DNA from: Oerskovia turbata
Lineage (GTDB): Bacteria > Actinomycetota > Actinomycetes > Actinomycetales > Cellulomonadaceae
Direction of reading: 5' to 3'
Assembly: GCF_000718325.1 (NCBI RefSeq)
Contig: NZ_JOFV01000012.1
Coordinates: 1 to 64,000, forward strand
DNA: 64,000 nt
Notes under the pieces: generated by a model
What the model saw: the letters and a program-made list of their open reading frames with translations, nothing else
The model's database searches: none
Told to the model about the DNA's origin: nothing
Program-made: the position numbers and the translations under genes
Part shown: positions 35,442 to 44,034 of the stretch, piece by piece
Position numbering within the stretch: the first letter of the stretch is position 1
Layout of the letters: each line of letters starts with the position of its first letter

Positions 35442-36845
35442 TCAGACCTCGATGCTCTCCAGCATCTCGGTCACGAGCGCCGCGACGGGCGAACGCTCGG
35501 ACCGCGTCAGGGTCACGTGCGCGAACAGCGGGTGCCCCTTGAGCGCCTCGATCACGGCCGCGACGCCGTCGTGCCGACCGACGCGCAGGTTGTCGCGCTG
35601 CGCGACGTCGTGCGTGAGGACGACCCGGGAGGACTGCCCGATGCGCGAGAGCACGGTCAGCAGGACGTTGCGCTCGAGCGACTGGGCCTCGTCGACGATG
35701 ACGAACGCGTCGTGGAGCGAGCGACCGCGGATGTGGGTCAGGGGCAGGACCTCCAGGACGTCGCGGTCCACGACCTCGTCCATGACCTCCTTGGACACGA
35801 GCGCGCCCAGGGTGTCGAAGACCGCCTGCGCCCACGGGTTCATCTTCTCGGCCTCCGAGCCCGGCAGGTAGCCGAGCTCCTGCCCGCCTACGGCGTACAG
35901 GGGGCGGAAGACCATGATCTTGCGGTGCTGCCTCTTCTCCAGCACCGCCTCGAGGCCCGCGCAGAGCGCGAGCGCCGACTTGCCCGTCCCGGCACGGCCG
36001 CCGAGCGACACGATCCCGATCTCCTCGTCGAGCAGCAGGTCGATCGCGATGCGCTGCTCGGCCGAGCGACCGTGCACGCCGAACACGTCCTGGTCCCCCC
36101 GGACGAGCTGCACGTGCTTGTCGGCCGTGACCCGGCCGAGAGCCGAGCCGCGCGGCGAGTGGATCACGAGCCCCGAGTGGACCAGGAGCGGCTCGGCGGC
36201 CGCGACCGTGGCGGCGTCGAGCGCCGAGAGCTCGACCGACTCGTGCTCCCACAGGTCGGCCATCTGCTCGTCGCTCACGTCGATCTCGCCCATGCCCGTC
36301 CAGCCCGAGTCGATCGCGAGCTCGGCCCGGTACTCCTCGGCGCGCAGCCCCACCGCGGAGGCCTTGACCCGCATGGGCAGGTCCTTGGACACCACGGTCA
36401 CGTCGCAGCCCTCGCTCGCGAGGTTGGCGGCCACCGACAGGATGCGCGTGTCGTTGTCGCCCAGGCGGAACCCGGCGGGGAGCACGCCCGGGTCCGTGTG
36501 GTTGAGCTCGACGCGCAGCGTCCCGCCGACCGCCCCCACGGGCAGCGGGGCGTCGAGCCGACCGTGCTTGACCCGCAGGTCGTCGAGCATGCGCAGCGCG
36601 CTGCGGGCGAAGTAGCCGAGCTCGGCGTGGTGGCGCTTGGCCTCGAGCTCGGTGATGACGACGACGGGGAGGACGACGTCGTGCTCGGCGAAGCGCAGCA
36701 TGGCTCGCGGGTCGGACAGGAGCACGGACGTGTCGACGACGAAGGTGCGACGCCCCGCAGGGCTCGCAGGGTCAGGGCTCGTCGTGTCACGGGACGTGTC
36801 CCTGACGTCGGGTGCAGCTCCGGTAGCAGAAGCGGTTCGGACCAC
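35442..36845 (-). CDS. phoH: PIN-PhoH protein (PhoH2-type RNase/helicase)
   Basis: 467 aa. An N-terminal PIN domain (about 33-165; [12 protein letters not shown] with the first acidic residue at D38, then [11 protein letters not shown] and GDNDTRIL) is joined to a C-terminal PhoH ATPase. The ATPase has Walker [12 protein letters not shown] near 282, Walker B VIVDEAQS and [20 protein letters not shown]. Mycobacterial PhoH2 of this layout shows sequence-specific RNA unwinding and cleavage. No antitoxin-like small gene was recognised just upstream. GTG 36845 has GGAGGGAG at good distance. Confidence 0.93.
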   Translation of the reverse strand: MVRTASATGAAPDVRDTSRDTTSPDPASPAGRRTFVVDTSVLLSDPRAMLRFAEHDVVLPVVVITELEAKRHHAELGYFARSALRMLDDLRVKHGRLDAPLPVGAVGGTLRVELNHTDPGVLPAGFRLGDNDTRILSVAANLASEGCDVTVVSKDLPMRVKASAVGLRAEEYRAELAIDSGWTGMGEIDVSDEQMADLWEHESVELSALDAATVAAAEPLLVHSGLVIHSPRGSALGRVTADKHVQLVRGDQDVFGVHGRSAEQRIAIDLLLDEEIGIVSLGGRAGTGKSALALCAGLEAVLEKRQHRKIMVFRPLYAVGGQELGYLPGSEAEKMNPWAQAVFDTLGALVSKEVMDEVVDRDVLEVLPLTHIRGRSLHDAFVIVDEAQSLERNVLLTVLSRIGQSSRVVLTHDVAQRDNLRVGRHDGVAAVIEALKGHPLFAHVTLTRSERSPVAALVTEMLESIEV

Positions 36846-37205
36846 AGCAGGCTCCCTCCGGCGCGCGGCGCCGTTCTCGCTGGGTGGGGCGGGCGACCGG
36901 CCGACGAAGGGCCGGTGCCGGCCCTCCTGCGCGGAGCAGAAACTCCATCGGATGGCCTCCCGGAGGACGACGTGTGTCGTCCGTCACGTTCGAAACTACG
37001 CCCGTGTGGTTCTCCAGCGTCGAGGCAACACGCCGCGCGTCCGAGATGTCACCTGTCGTTCACATGCACGTTCCCGCCCACCCCCTGGGACGGGGTGGGC
37101 GGGACGGCGGGACCCACCCGGCCTGCCCGACGACGGCGCTCACGTGCCGTCGTCGGGCCGGGTCCGTGGTGGGCCGGCTCAGTGGTGCGCCCGGACCTGC
37201 GGCCC
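36846..37205. terminator. 360-bp gap with two tandem hairpins and the phoH promoter region
   Basis: Hairpin A (37125-37158), GCCCGACGACGGC / GCCGTCGTCGGGC with an 8-nt loop, is 47 bp after the MFS stop. Hairpin B (37073-37103) pairs CCCGCCCACCCC with GGGGTGGGCGGG. Together they should insulate phoH from the MFS gene. The remaining 220 bp before phoH contains a G+C-rich inverted segment but no gene I can support. Confidence 0.6.
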
Positions 37206-38867
37206 TCAGTCCGCGTGCGCGACGTGCGTCGCGCGCATGGCGAGCGCCGCGACGAGCCCGATCACCAGGACGCCCGCCGTGACGAGCAGCGTCTGACCGA
37301 CCGCGAGCGAGAACCCCTGGTGCAGGGCCGTGGTCGCGGCCTCGCGGATCTGAGCGGCGGCCTCGGGCGGGACGCCCGCGGGGAGCTCCATGTGCTGCGC
37401 TCCCCCGGTGAACGCGCCGCCCGCCGCGGCGAAGCCGTCGACGAACTGCTGGCGGAGCTCCGCGGGCAGCCCAGCCGCGGCGTCACGCGCGGCCGCCGGC
37501 AGGGTCGCCGAGAGCCTGCTCGTGAGCGTCGCGACGATCGCGGCCGAGCCGATCACGCCGCCCACCTGGCGGAACGTGTTGAACGCGCCCGCGCCCGCGC
37601 CGGCCGTGCGGTGGTCGAGCCCCGACGTCGCGAGGTTCGCGAGCGGCGAGAAGAGCGCACCCGTCCCGATCCCGAACAGCGTCATGGGCGCGACGATCGC
37701 CCAGGTGCTCGCGTCGGGAGTTGCCGCGACGCTCAGCCACACGACCGAGGCCGTGAGCAGCGCGAAGCCCGCCGCGACGACCCACTTGCCCGGGATCCGG
37801 TCCGAGAGCCGGCCCGCGAACGGCGCCACGACCCCCGACACGAGAGAACCGGGCAGGTTGATGAGCGCGGCCTCCAGGGGCGAGAGCCCCAGGATCGACT
37901 GGAGGAAGATCGTCAGCGGGAAGAAGATCCCGATCATGCCGAACGACACGGCCATGCCCGACACGTTCGCGAGCGAGAAGTTGCGCGAGTGGAACAGCGT
38001 GAGCGGCAGGAGCGCGCGCTCACCGAGGTGGCGCTGCCACAGCACGAAGGCCGCCAGGACCAGCACGCCCAGGCCGATGATCGTCCAGATGTTCAGCGGT
38101 CCCACGACCGTGCCCCAGTGGTACGTCTCGCCCTCCTGCAGGCCGAACACGAACAGGAACAGACCCACGATCGAGAGCGCGACCCCGACCATGTCGAAGC
38201 TGCGCTTGTTGGTCGGCAGCGACGGCAGGCTCCGCAGCGCCAGGACGAGGGCCACGACGCCCACGGGGATGTTGACGAAGAAGATCCACTCCCAGCCCCA
38301 CGTCTCGACGAACACGCCGCCGAGCAGCGGGCCCGCGATGGTCGCGACGCCCGCGACGGCACCCCACAGCCCCATCGCGGCACCGCGCTGACGCGGCGGG
38401 AAGACGCGCGTGATCATCGACATGGTCTGCGGGGTCATGAGCGCGGCGCCCACGCCCTGGACCGCGCGCGCCACGATGAGCATCTCGACCGACCCCGACA
38501 GCCCGCACCACAGCGACGAGAGCGTGAAGACCACGAGGCCCAGGACGAACACGGGCTTGGGTCCGAACCGGTCGCCCAGGCGACCGGCGAGCAGGAGCAG
38601 CACCGCGTACGTGAGCAGGTACGCGCTGTTGACCCAACCGACCAGCGTCAGGGTCGTGTCGAACGTGTCGACCAGCGTGGGGACCGCGATGTTCACGATC
38701 GTGGTGTCGACCATGATCATGAAGAAGCCCAGGCACAGTGCCGGGAGGATGCTCCACGGGCTGCGCCCGCCGAGGTCGACGAGCGGTGGGCCGGCAGGTG
38801 CGTCGGACGTGGCCGTGGCCGTGGTACCGGTCGCGGGCAGGCTCTCGGACGGAGGGGTCGTGGTCAT
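37206..38867 (-). CDS. MFS drug exporter, DHA2 (14-TM) family
   Basis: 553 aa with about 14 predicted helices. The N-terminal DHA2 motif MIMVDTTIVNIAVPTLVDTF and motif A LLLLAGRLGDRFGPKPVFVL are clear, as is the VQGVGAALMTPQTMSMITRV block. It is a proton-coupled exporter of EmrB/QacA type; substrate unknown. AAGGA lies before ATG 38867. The PadR gene is 83 bp upstream in the same direction, so padR-MFS is probably one transcript with local repression. A large extracytoplasmic loop (residues about 445-505) is Ala/Gly-rich. Confidence 0.93.
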   Translation of the reverse strand: MTTTPPSESLPATGTTATATSDAPAGPPLVDLGGRSPWSILPALCLGFFMIMVDTTIVNIAVPTLVDTFDTTLTLVGWVNSAYLLTYAVLLLLAGRLGDRFGPKPVFVLGLVVFTLSSLWCGLSGSVEMLIVARAVQGVGAALMTPQTMSMITRVFPPRQRGAAMGLWGAVAGVATIAGPLLGGVFVETWGWEWIFFVNIPVGVVALVLALRSLPSLPTNKRSFDMVGVALSIVGLFLFVFGLQEGETYHWGTVVGPLNIWTIIGLGVLVLAAFVLWQRHLGERALLPLTLFHSRNFSLANVSGMAVSFGMIGIFFPLTIFLQSILGLSPLEAALINLPGSLVSGVVAPFAGRLSDRIPGKWVVAAGFALLTASVVWLSVAATPDASTWAIVAPMTLFGIGTGALFSPLANLATSGLDHRTAGAGAGAFNTFRQVGGVIGSAAIVATLTSRLSATLPAAARDAAAGLPAELRQQFVDGFAAAGGAFTGGAQHMELPAGVPPEAAAQIREAATTALHQGFSLAVGQTLLVTAGVLVIGLVAALAMRATHVAHAD

Positions 38868-38950
38868 GGGGTCCTTCGAGGTCGACGACGGGCAGGGGTG
38901 TTCAGGAGGCTGCGCGAGCAGCCGCTGCCGGGCGCGATCCCGGCAGCAGG

Positions 38951-39586
38951 TCAGGGCACGTGGTCCGTGGCCTGTGCCCGCGAACGGGCGGCGACGAAGT
39001 CGCGGAAGGACTGCGGGACGGGCTCGTCCCAGTCCAGGGCGCCGGAGTCGAGGTCGGCGAGCAGGCCGTCGAGCCACGCGAGCTCGGACTCGATCCGGTG
39101 GAGGTCGTACTCGACGTCGAGCAGGAGGCGACGGGGCAGGCCGTGGCTCCGCACGCCGTCGTACCTGCGGGACCAGGCCGTGAGCTCCTCGGCCGTCGCA
39201 GCACGCCGGGCCCGCAGCGCGGCGACCGCGACCGACCGGTCGATCGCATGGGCCTGCGACAGCGCGAGCGGGAAGCAGGGGTGCTCCTGCCGGGGCTCCC
39301 CGAGCAGCAGGGCCGTGCGCGCCGCGAAGGCCTCGCGACCCGCCTCGGTCAGCCGGTAGGTGGTCCGCTGGGGGCGGTTCCCCGCGCGGTCGGTGCCGAC
39401 GGCCTCGACGAGACCGTCCGACGCGAGGCGGTCCATGGAGTGGTAGACCGAACCCGGCGTGATGCTCGCGAGCCGGTCGTCGCCGCGCTGCTTGAGGGTC
39501 TGGTGGACCTGGTACGGGTGCATGGGGCGTTCGTGGAGCAGCCCGAGGAGGAGCAGGGCAGCGGCGGAGAGGTCCTTGCGTGCCAT
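38951..39586 (-). CDS. PadR-family transcriptional repressor
   Basis: 211 aa. The N-terminal winged helix (AAALLLLGLLHERPMHPYQV, then TPGSVYHSMDRLASDGLVEA) is the PadR hallmark. A C-terminal helical part (about 100-200) for dimerisation and ligand sensing follows (RRLLLDVEYDLHRIESELAW). GAGGAGG precedes ATG 39586. In the promoter a direct repeat of GGAATA at 8-bp spacing (39615-39634) is near the putative -10. PadR proteins commonly repress an adjacent multidrug exporter, which fits the next gene. Confidence 0.92.
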   Translation of the reverse strand: MARKDLSAAALLLLGLLHERPMHPYQVHQTLKQRGDDRLASITPGSVYHSMDRLASDGLVEAVGTDRAGNRPQRTTYRLTEAGREAFAARTALLLGEPRQEHPCFPLALSQAHAIDRSVAVAALRARRAATAEELTAWSRRYDGVRSHGLPRRLLLDVEYDLHRIESELAWLDGLLADLDSGALDWDEPVPQSFRDFVAARSRAQATDHVP

Positions 39587-39869
39587 GTGTCGCCTCCTCG
39601 TGATGGTTCCCGGCGGAATAGTCCGGCTGGAATATACGCCTCGGGCAACCATCAGGTCGAGTCCGCACCGCGGAGCAGAGCCACGGGGCAGACGGGTGGT
39701 GGTCCCCGGCGCTAGGGTCGGCTACAGCAGGTCCGGGCACCGGAGGACAGCACGTCGCCGCAGGTCAGCAGGCCCCTCGGGCCGCATGACGGATGGCCCC
39801 GCGATCGCCCGGGCACGCCTGCTGACGACACCGGGCAGCATCGAGAACGAGCTCGACACGAGGAGACGC

Positions 39870-41009
39870 ATGGACACGACCGCAGGCACGCCACCAGCAC
39901 GTCTTTCGGCGGGAGGTCCAGCACGTGAGAGATCTCGCGACCGCGGGAGTGACAGGACGGCTCTCTCGCCCCTGGTGCCGCTGCCCGGTGGCTCGTTCCG
40001 CCGAGGCTCGGCCGAGTTCTACCCCGACGAGGGCCCCGTCCACGAGGCCACCGTGGCACCCTTCGAGATCGAGCAGCACCCCGTGACCAACGCGCAGTTC
40101 GCCGCGTTCGTCGCCGCGACGGGCTACGTGACGGTGGCCGAGCGCCCGCTCGACCCGGCCGACTACCCCGGCGTCGCGACCGAGGACCTCGTGCCGGGCG
40201 CGCTCGTGTTCACCGCGACCGCAGGTCCGGTCGACCTCTCGGACTGGCGGCAGTGGTGGCGCTGGCAGCCGGGCGCCCGCTGGAGCGCCCCGCACGGTCC
40301 GGGGAGCTCGGTCGAGGGTCGCGAGGACCACCCGGTCGTGCAGGTCTCGTTCGAGGACGCGCAGGCGTACGCCGCCTGGGCGGGTCGGTCGCTGCCGACC
40401 GAGGTCGAGTGGGAGTACGCGGCCCGCGGCGGGCTCGACGGCGCGCGCTTCGCCTGGGGAGACGAGTACCGGCCCGGTGGAGAGCTGCTCGCCAACCACT
40501 GGCAGGGCTCGTTCCCCTACCGCAACACGGGGGCAGCGGGGTGGGTCGGGACGAGCCCCGTCGGGACGTTCCCGCCGAACGGCTTCGGCCTGGTCGACAT
40601 GATCGGCAACGTGTGGGAATGGACCACGTCGTTCTACACCCCGGACCACACGTCCGAGGCCCGGTCCGCGGCCGAGGTCGAGGCGGCCCGGTCCGCGCTC
40701 ACGGTCGAGATGCCCGCGTGCTGCTCACCGAGCGCCGGGCAGGCCCGACCGGCACAGCCCGACGGCGACGGCGCGCGCGCTGCCGCGAGCGCCGAGCCCG
40801 GCTCGACGATCCCGCGCAAGACCCTCAAGGGTGGCTCGCACCTGTGCGCGCCGGAGTACTGCTTGCGCTACCGGCCCGCGGCCCGGTCGCCGCAGGCGGT
40901 CGACACGGCGACGAGCCACATCGGCTTCCGTTGCGTGGTGCGGCCCCCGGTGGCCGTGTCCTCGGCCGCGGCGTCGATGCCCGCCTCCGTGTCCGACCGG
41001 CCGGGCTGA
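39870..41009 (+). CDS. Formylglycine-generating enzyme homologue (SUMF1/FGE family)
   Basis: 379 aa. Typical FGE blocks: PLPGGSFRRGSAEFYPDEGP, VSFEDAQAYAAWAGRSLPTE, WEYAARGG, GNVWEWTTSFY and the C-terminal GGSHLCAPEYCLRYRPAARS. The two cysteines there (near 326 and 331) match the copper-binding catalytic pair, so the enzyme should oxidise a target cysteine to formylglycine in sulfatases. No sulfatase gene is nearby. A variable Pro/Ala-rich insertion precedes the catalytic motif. GAGGAG lies just before ATG 39870. Ergothioneine EgtB is a related family but lacks this cysteine pair. Confidence 0.92.
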   Translation: MDTTAGTPPARLSAGGPARERSRDRGSDRTALSPLVPLPGGSFRRGSAEFYPDEGPVHEATVAPFEIEQHPVTNAQFAAFVAATGYVTVAERPLDPADYPGVATEDLVPGALVFTATAGPVDLSDWRQWWRWQPGARWSAPHGPGSSVEGREDHPVVQVSFEDAQAYAAWAGRSLPTEVEWEYAARGGLDGARFAWGDEYRPGGELLANHWQGSFPYRNTGAAGWVGTSPVGTFPPNGFGLVDMIGNVWEWTTSFYTPDHTSEARSAAEVEAARSALTVEMPACCSPSAGQARPAQPDGDGARAAASAEPGSTIPRKTLKGGSHLCAPEYCLRYRPAARSPQAVDTATSHIGFRCVVRPPVAVSSAAASMPASVSDRPG

Positions 41010-41015
41010 GCCCTG

Positions 41016-41573
41016 GTGTCGGGTTTCGTGGTGCTGCTGCGGGGCGTCAACGTGGGTGGCGGTCGCAAGGTTCCGTCGGCGGACCTGCGCGCGATCGCGC
41101 AGGACGCCGGGTTCGCGGGGGCGCGCACGCTCCTGGCCAGCGGGAACCTGGTGGTGACCCCGGGGACGTCGGGAACCACCGGGCCCGACGACGTCACGCG
41201 CCTCGTGCAGGCCGGCCTCGCCGACCGCCTGGGTCTCGACGTCGACGTGCTCACGCTGACCGGTGCGGACCTGGCGGCCGCGATCTCGGCGAACCCGTTC
41301 GACGACGCCGCACGCGAAGACCCGTCCCACCTGCTGGTGACGTTCCATCCGCACCCGCCTGGTCCCGACAGGGTCGAGGCCTTCGACCCCGCCCGCTACG
41401 GCATCACGCACATGGCCTGGTCGGGGGCCGTGAGCTACACGTGGTTCCAGGGCGGGGTCGGCACCTCGAAGCTCACCCCAGCGGTCCTGCTCAGGGCGCT
41501 CGGCGTGTGGGGCACGGCAAGGAACTGGAACACCGTGACCAGGCTGGCCGCGCTCGTGGAGGACGTGGGCTGA
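41016..41573 (+). CDS. DUF1697 family protein
   Basis: 185 aa. It opens SGFVVLLRGVNVGGGRKVPS and has ARTLLASGNLVV, then LLVTFHPHPPGPDR, TWFQGGVGTSKLTP and a C-terminal GTARNWNTVTRLAALV. These are the conserved blocks of DUF1697, a small ferredoxin-like-fold family without known function. GTG 41016 is six bases after the FGE stop, so it is likely translated from the same mRNA. Only eight bases separate its end from the convergent YqeB-like gene. Confidence 0.88.
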   Translation: MSGFVVLLRGVNVGGGRKVPSADLRAIAQDAGFAGARTLLASGNLVVTPGTSGTTGPDDVTRLVQAGLADRLGLDVDVLTLTGADLAAAISANPFDDAAREDPSHLLVTFHPHPPGPDRVEAFDPARYGITHMAWSGAVSYTWFQGGVGTSKLTPAVLLRALGVWGTARNWNTVTRLAALVEDVG

Positions 41574-41581
41574 CCTCGGCC

Positions 41582-42367
41582 TCAGGCGCGGCGCTCGACG
41601 CCGACCGCACCGGCCCCGATTCCGGTTCCGGTACCGGTACTGCTGCCGGTACCGGTCGCCGAGACGTCGGTCGCGAGGCGCCAGTGCTGGACCGTGCCCT
41701 CGTCGCGCACGACGACCCCGAGCACCGCGAGGTCGTCCCGCACACCACGGGCGTGCACCCCCTTGCCCGCCTCGAGAAGTCCCGCCCGCGCACGGAGCAG
41801 CGCGTCCGCCCCGGCGGGCAATCTCTCGTCGCCGACGTCCCAACGGTGGTACGCGGCGCGGAACGGGTCCCCGCCCTCACGCCACGGCCAGCCGTGGCCC
41901 GTGAAGGCCGCCGCGACCTGGCGGGTCGGCAGGTCAGCGGGCCAACGGCGAACCTCCCGACCGGCCCGCAGGAGCACGACCTGCGAGCCCTCGACGAACA
42001 CGTCGGTCACCTCGGAGCGCCCGACCGTCTCGAGCGTGTCCTTGTTCTTGAACCCCGCACCCGTGCACGTGACGGCGATCCGGCCCATGTTCTCCACGAG
42101 GTGCTGCGCGAAGCACGCCCCGACGACCGCGCCGAGAGCACCGAGGCCCACGAGTGCCCACGTGCCCCACACGTCGGCCAGGGCATCGACGGAACGCGCC
42201 AGCCCCTGCCACGGGACCCAGGGCAGGCCCGCCATCCAGGCAGCGAGCCAGCGCAGACCGACACCGGCCACCATCCCGAGGACCGGCAGGACGAGCCGGA
42301 GGAACCGGGTCTCGCGGGAAGAAACTCCCACGACCGTCTCCGTGGGGTCCTGCGAGGCTGCGTCCAT
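41582..42367 (-). CDS. YqeB-like membrane protein with Thr-Gly repeat tail
   Basis: 261 aa. Two membrane segments near residues 22-45 and 65-90 are followed by a soluble domain (TCTGAGFKNKDTLETVGRSE, then VFVEGSQVVLLRAGREVRRW) that resembles the YqeB/PH-like proteins of Gram-positive bacteria. The last 25 residues are mostly TG, GS and GAG, encoded by DNA with repeated ACCGGT words. ATG 42367 lies before DAASQDPTETVVGVSSRETR. The ribosome site is poor, and an upstream ATG at 42432 in the same frame is possible. Function unknown. Confidence 0.75.
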   Translation of the reverse strand: MDAASQDPTETVVGVSSRETRFLRLVLPVLGMVAGVGLRWLAAWMAGLPWVPWQGLARSVDALADVWGTWALVGLGALGAVVGACFAQHLVENMGRIAVTCTGAGFKNKDTLETVGRSEVTDVFVEGSQVVLLRAGREVRRWPADLPTRQVAAAFTGHGWPWREGGDPFRAAYHRWDVGDERLPAGADALLRARAGLLEAGKGVHARGVRDDLAVLGVVVRDEGTVQHWRLATDVSATGTGSSTGTGTGIGAGAVGVERRA

Positions 42368-42595
42368 GGTCAAGGGTTCGTGGCTCTTCTCGTGCACCCG
42401 ACCATGCTCCCGTGGTCGAGGTGCCCGAGACATCCCCCTTTCGGCGGACTTCCCGCCCGGGCGAGGTCCTCCTTCCGGGGTGCCCGGCGTGCCACGACTG
42501 CGCCTGCCGAGCCTGCCGCCCGGTAGGATGGGACGCTGGTGTGCCGGGAAGTCTGGTCGGCGTGACGTCGACGACCCCTCAACCACAGGAGACCT

Positions 42596-43963
42596 GTGAG
42601 CACGCACGAGCAGCACACCCCCACCCCGGACGAGACCCCCCGCGCGGGTGACGCGCCCTCCTCGGGAGCGACGCCGTCGGGCACCCCGGCCCTCGCGGCG
42701 ACCGCGCGGCCGAGCGCCGCACGACGCTGGAAGCGCTGGGTGACCCGGGAGACGACGGGCGGTGCGCTCCTCATCGGTGCCGCGATCATCGCGCTCCTGT
42801 GGGCCAACTCGCCCTGGCGAGAGGCCTACTTCGACCTCGCCTCCTTCACGGTCGGCCCCGAGGCGCTGCACCTGGACCTGTCGCTGTCGACGTGGGCCGC
42901 CGACGGCCTGCTCGCGATCTTCTTCTTCGTCGTCGGCGTCGAGCTCAAGCAGGAGTTCGTCGCCGGGTCGCTGCGCAACCCGCGCGAGGCAGGCGTTCCC
43001 ATGCTCGCCGCGGTGGGTGGCATGCTCGTGCCCGCCGCGTTCTACGTCGCCGTGGTCCTGCTGACCGACGGGGCCGACGCCGTCCACGGCTGGGCCATCC
43101 CGACCGCGACCGACATCGCGTTCGCGCTCGCGGTCCTCGCGGTGTTCGGCCGCGGCCTCCCGACGGCGATCCGCACCTTCCTGCTGACGCTCGCCGTGGT
43201 CGACGACCTGCTCGCGATCATCGTCATCGCCATCTTCTACACCGACACCCTGCACTGGGCCCCGCTCGGCCTCGCCCTCGTCGGCGTCGCGCTGTTCGCG
43301 TTCCTCGTGCGCCGCCGTCGGACGCACTGGTGGCTCCTGCTCCCGCTCGCCGCCGTCGTGTGGGCGCTGGTCCACGAGTCGGGCATCCACGCGACCGTCG
43401 CGGGCGTCCTGCTCGGCTTCATGGTCCCCGCCCTCGCGATCCACGGCGAGAAGACCTCCCGGACCCACCAGTACGAGCACCGCGTCAAGCCGATCTCCGC
43501 AGGGCTCGCACTGCCGATCTTCGCGTTCTTCGCCGCAGGCGTCTCGCTCGTCGACGGCGGTGGGATCGGGGAGATGATCGGCCAGCCCGTCGCGATCGGC
43601 ATCATCGTCGGGCTCGTGGTCGGCAAGGGGATCGGAGTGCTGGGAATCACGGCGCTCGTCACGAGACTCACACCGCTGCGTCTCGCGCCCGGCATCGGCG
43701 TCCGCGACCTTCTGCCCGTGGGGCTGCTCGCCGGCATCGGCTTCACGGTCTCGCTGCTCATCGCCGAGCTGTCGTTCCCCGACTCCGAGCACACCGAGTC
43801 GGCCAAGGCCGCAGTCCTCCTCGCCTCGGTCGCCTCGGCGCTGCTCGCCGCCGCCGCGCTGCGCTGGGACGCCCGGCGCAAGCGCTCCGACGACATGAAC
43901 GAGGACGGGCTCCCCGACGACGTCTCGACGTACATCGGCGACGCGGCGGACGACGAGCGCTGA
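42596..43963 (+). CDS. nhaA: Na+/H+ antiporter NhaA
   Basis: 455 aa. A 45-residue polar N-terminal tail is followed by about 12 helices. Conserved NhaA elements include LIGAAIIALLWANSPWREAY, GLLAIFFFVVGVELKQEFVA, IPTATDIAFALAVLAVFGRG and LTLAVVDDLLAIIVIAIFYT, where the two aspartates bind the ion. It ends in an acidic tail. GTG 42596 has AGGAG at 8 bases. Its role is pH and sodium homeostasis. It is followed by a strong terminator and diverges from the YqeB-like gene. Confidence 0.95.
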   Translation: MSTHEQHTPTPDETPRAGDAPSSGATPSGTPALAATARPSAARRWKRWVTRETTGGALLIGAAIIALLWANSPWREAYFDLASFTVGPEALHLDLSLSTWAADGLLAIFFFVVGVELKQEFVAGSLRNPREAGVPMLAAVGGMLVPAAFYVAVVLLTDGADAVHGWAIPTATDIAFALAVLAVFGRGLPTAIRTFLLTLAVVDDLLAIIVIAIFYTDTLHWAPLGLALVGVALFAFLVRRRRTHWWLLLPLAAVVWALVHESGIHATVAGVLLGFMVPALAIHGEKTSRTHQYEHRVKPISAGLALPIFAFFAAGVSLVDGGGIGEMIGQPVAIGIIVGLVVGKGIGVLGITALVTRLTPLRLAPGIGVRDLLPVGLLAGIGFTVSLLIAELSFPDSEHTESAKAAVLLASVASALLAAAALRWDARRKRSDDMNEDGLPDDVSTYIGDAADDER

Positions 43964-43967
43964 CCCG

Positions 43968-44004
43968 GCAGGTCTCCGTCGACGCCCGAACGACGGAGAC
44001 CTGC
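43968..44004 (+). terminator. Terminator of nhaA
   Basis: A perfect 14-bp stem GCAGGTCTCCGTCG / CGACGGAGACCTGC with a 9-nt loop, five bases after the nhaA stop. Confidence 0.8.
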
Positions 44005-44034
44005 TGACGCCCGAGGCAGCTGCATTGAGAGAGC

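Noticed and set aside
36787..36987. A 66-codon minus-strand ORF overlapping the start of phoH
   Set aside because: Arg/Pro-rich translation, overlaps the phoH start by 59 bases in another frame, and no recognised family; probably chance.
35307..39359. Another long plus-strand open frame (about 1,350 codons)
   Set aside because: Antisense to phoH, the MFS gene and padR; low-complexity Arg/Asp/Glu-rich translation with no recognisable domain.
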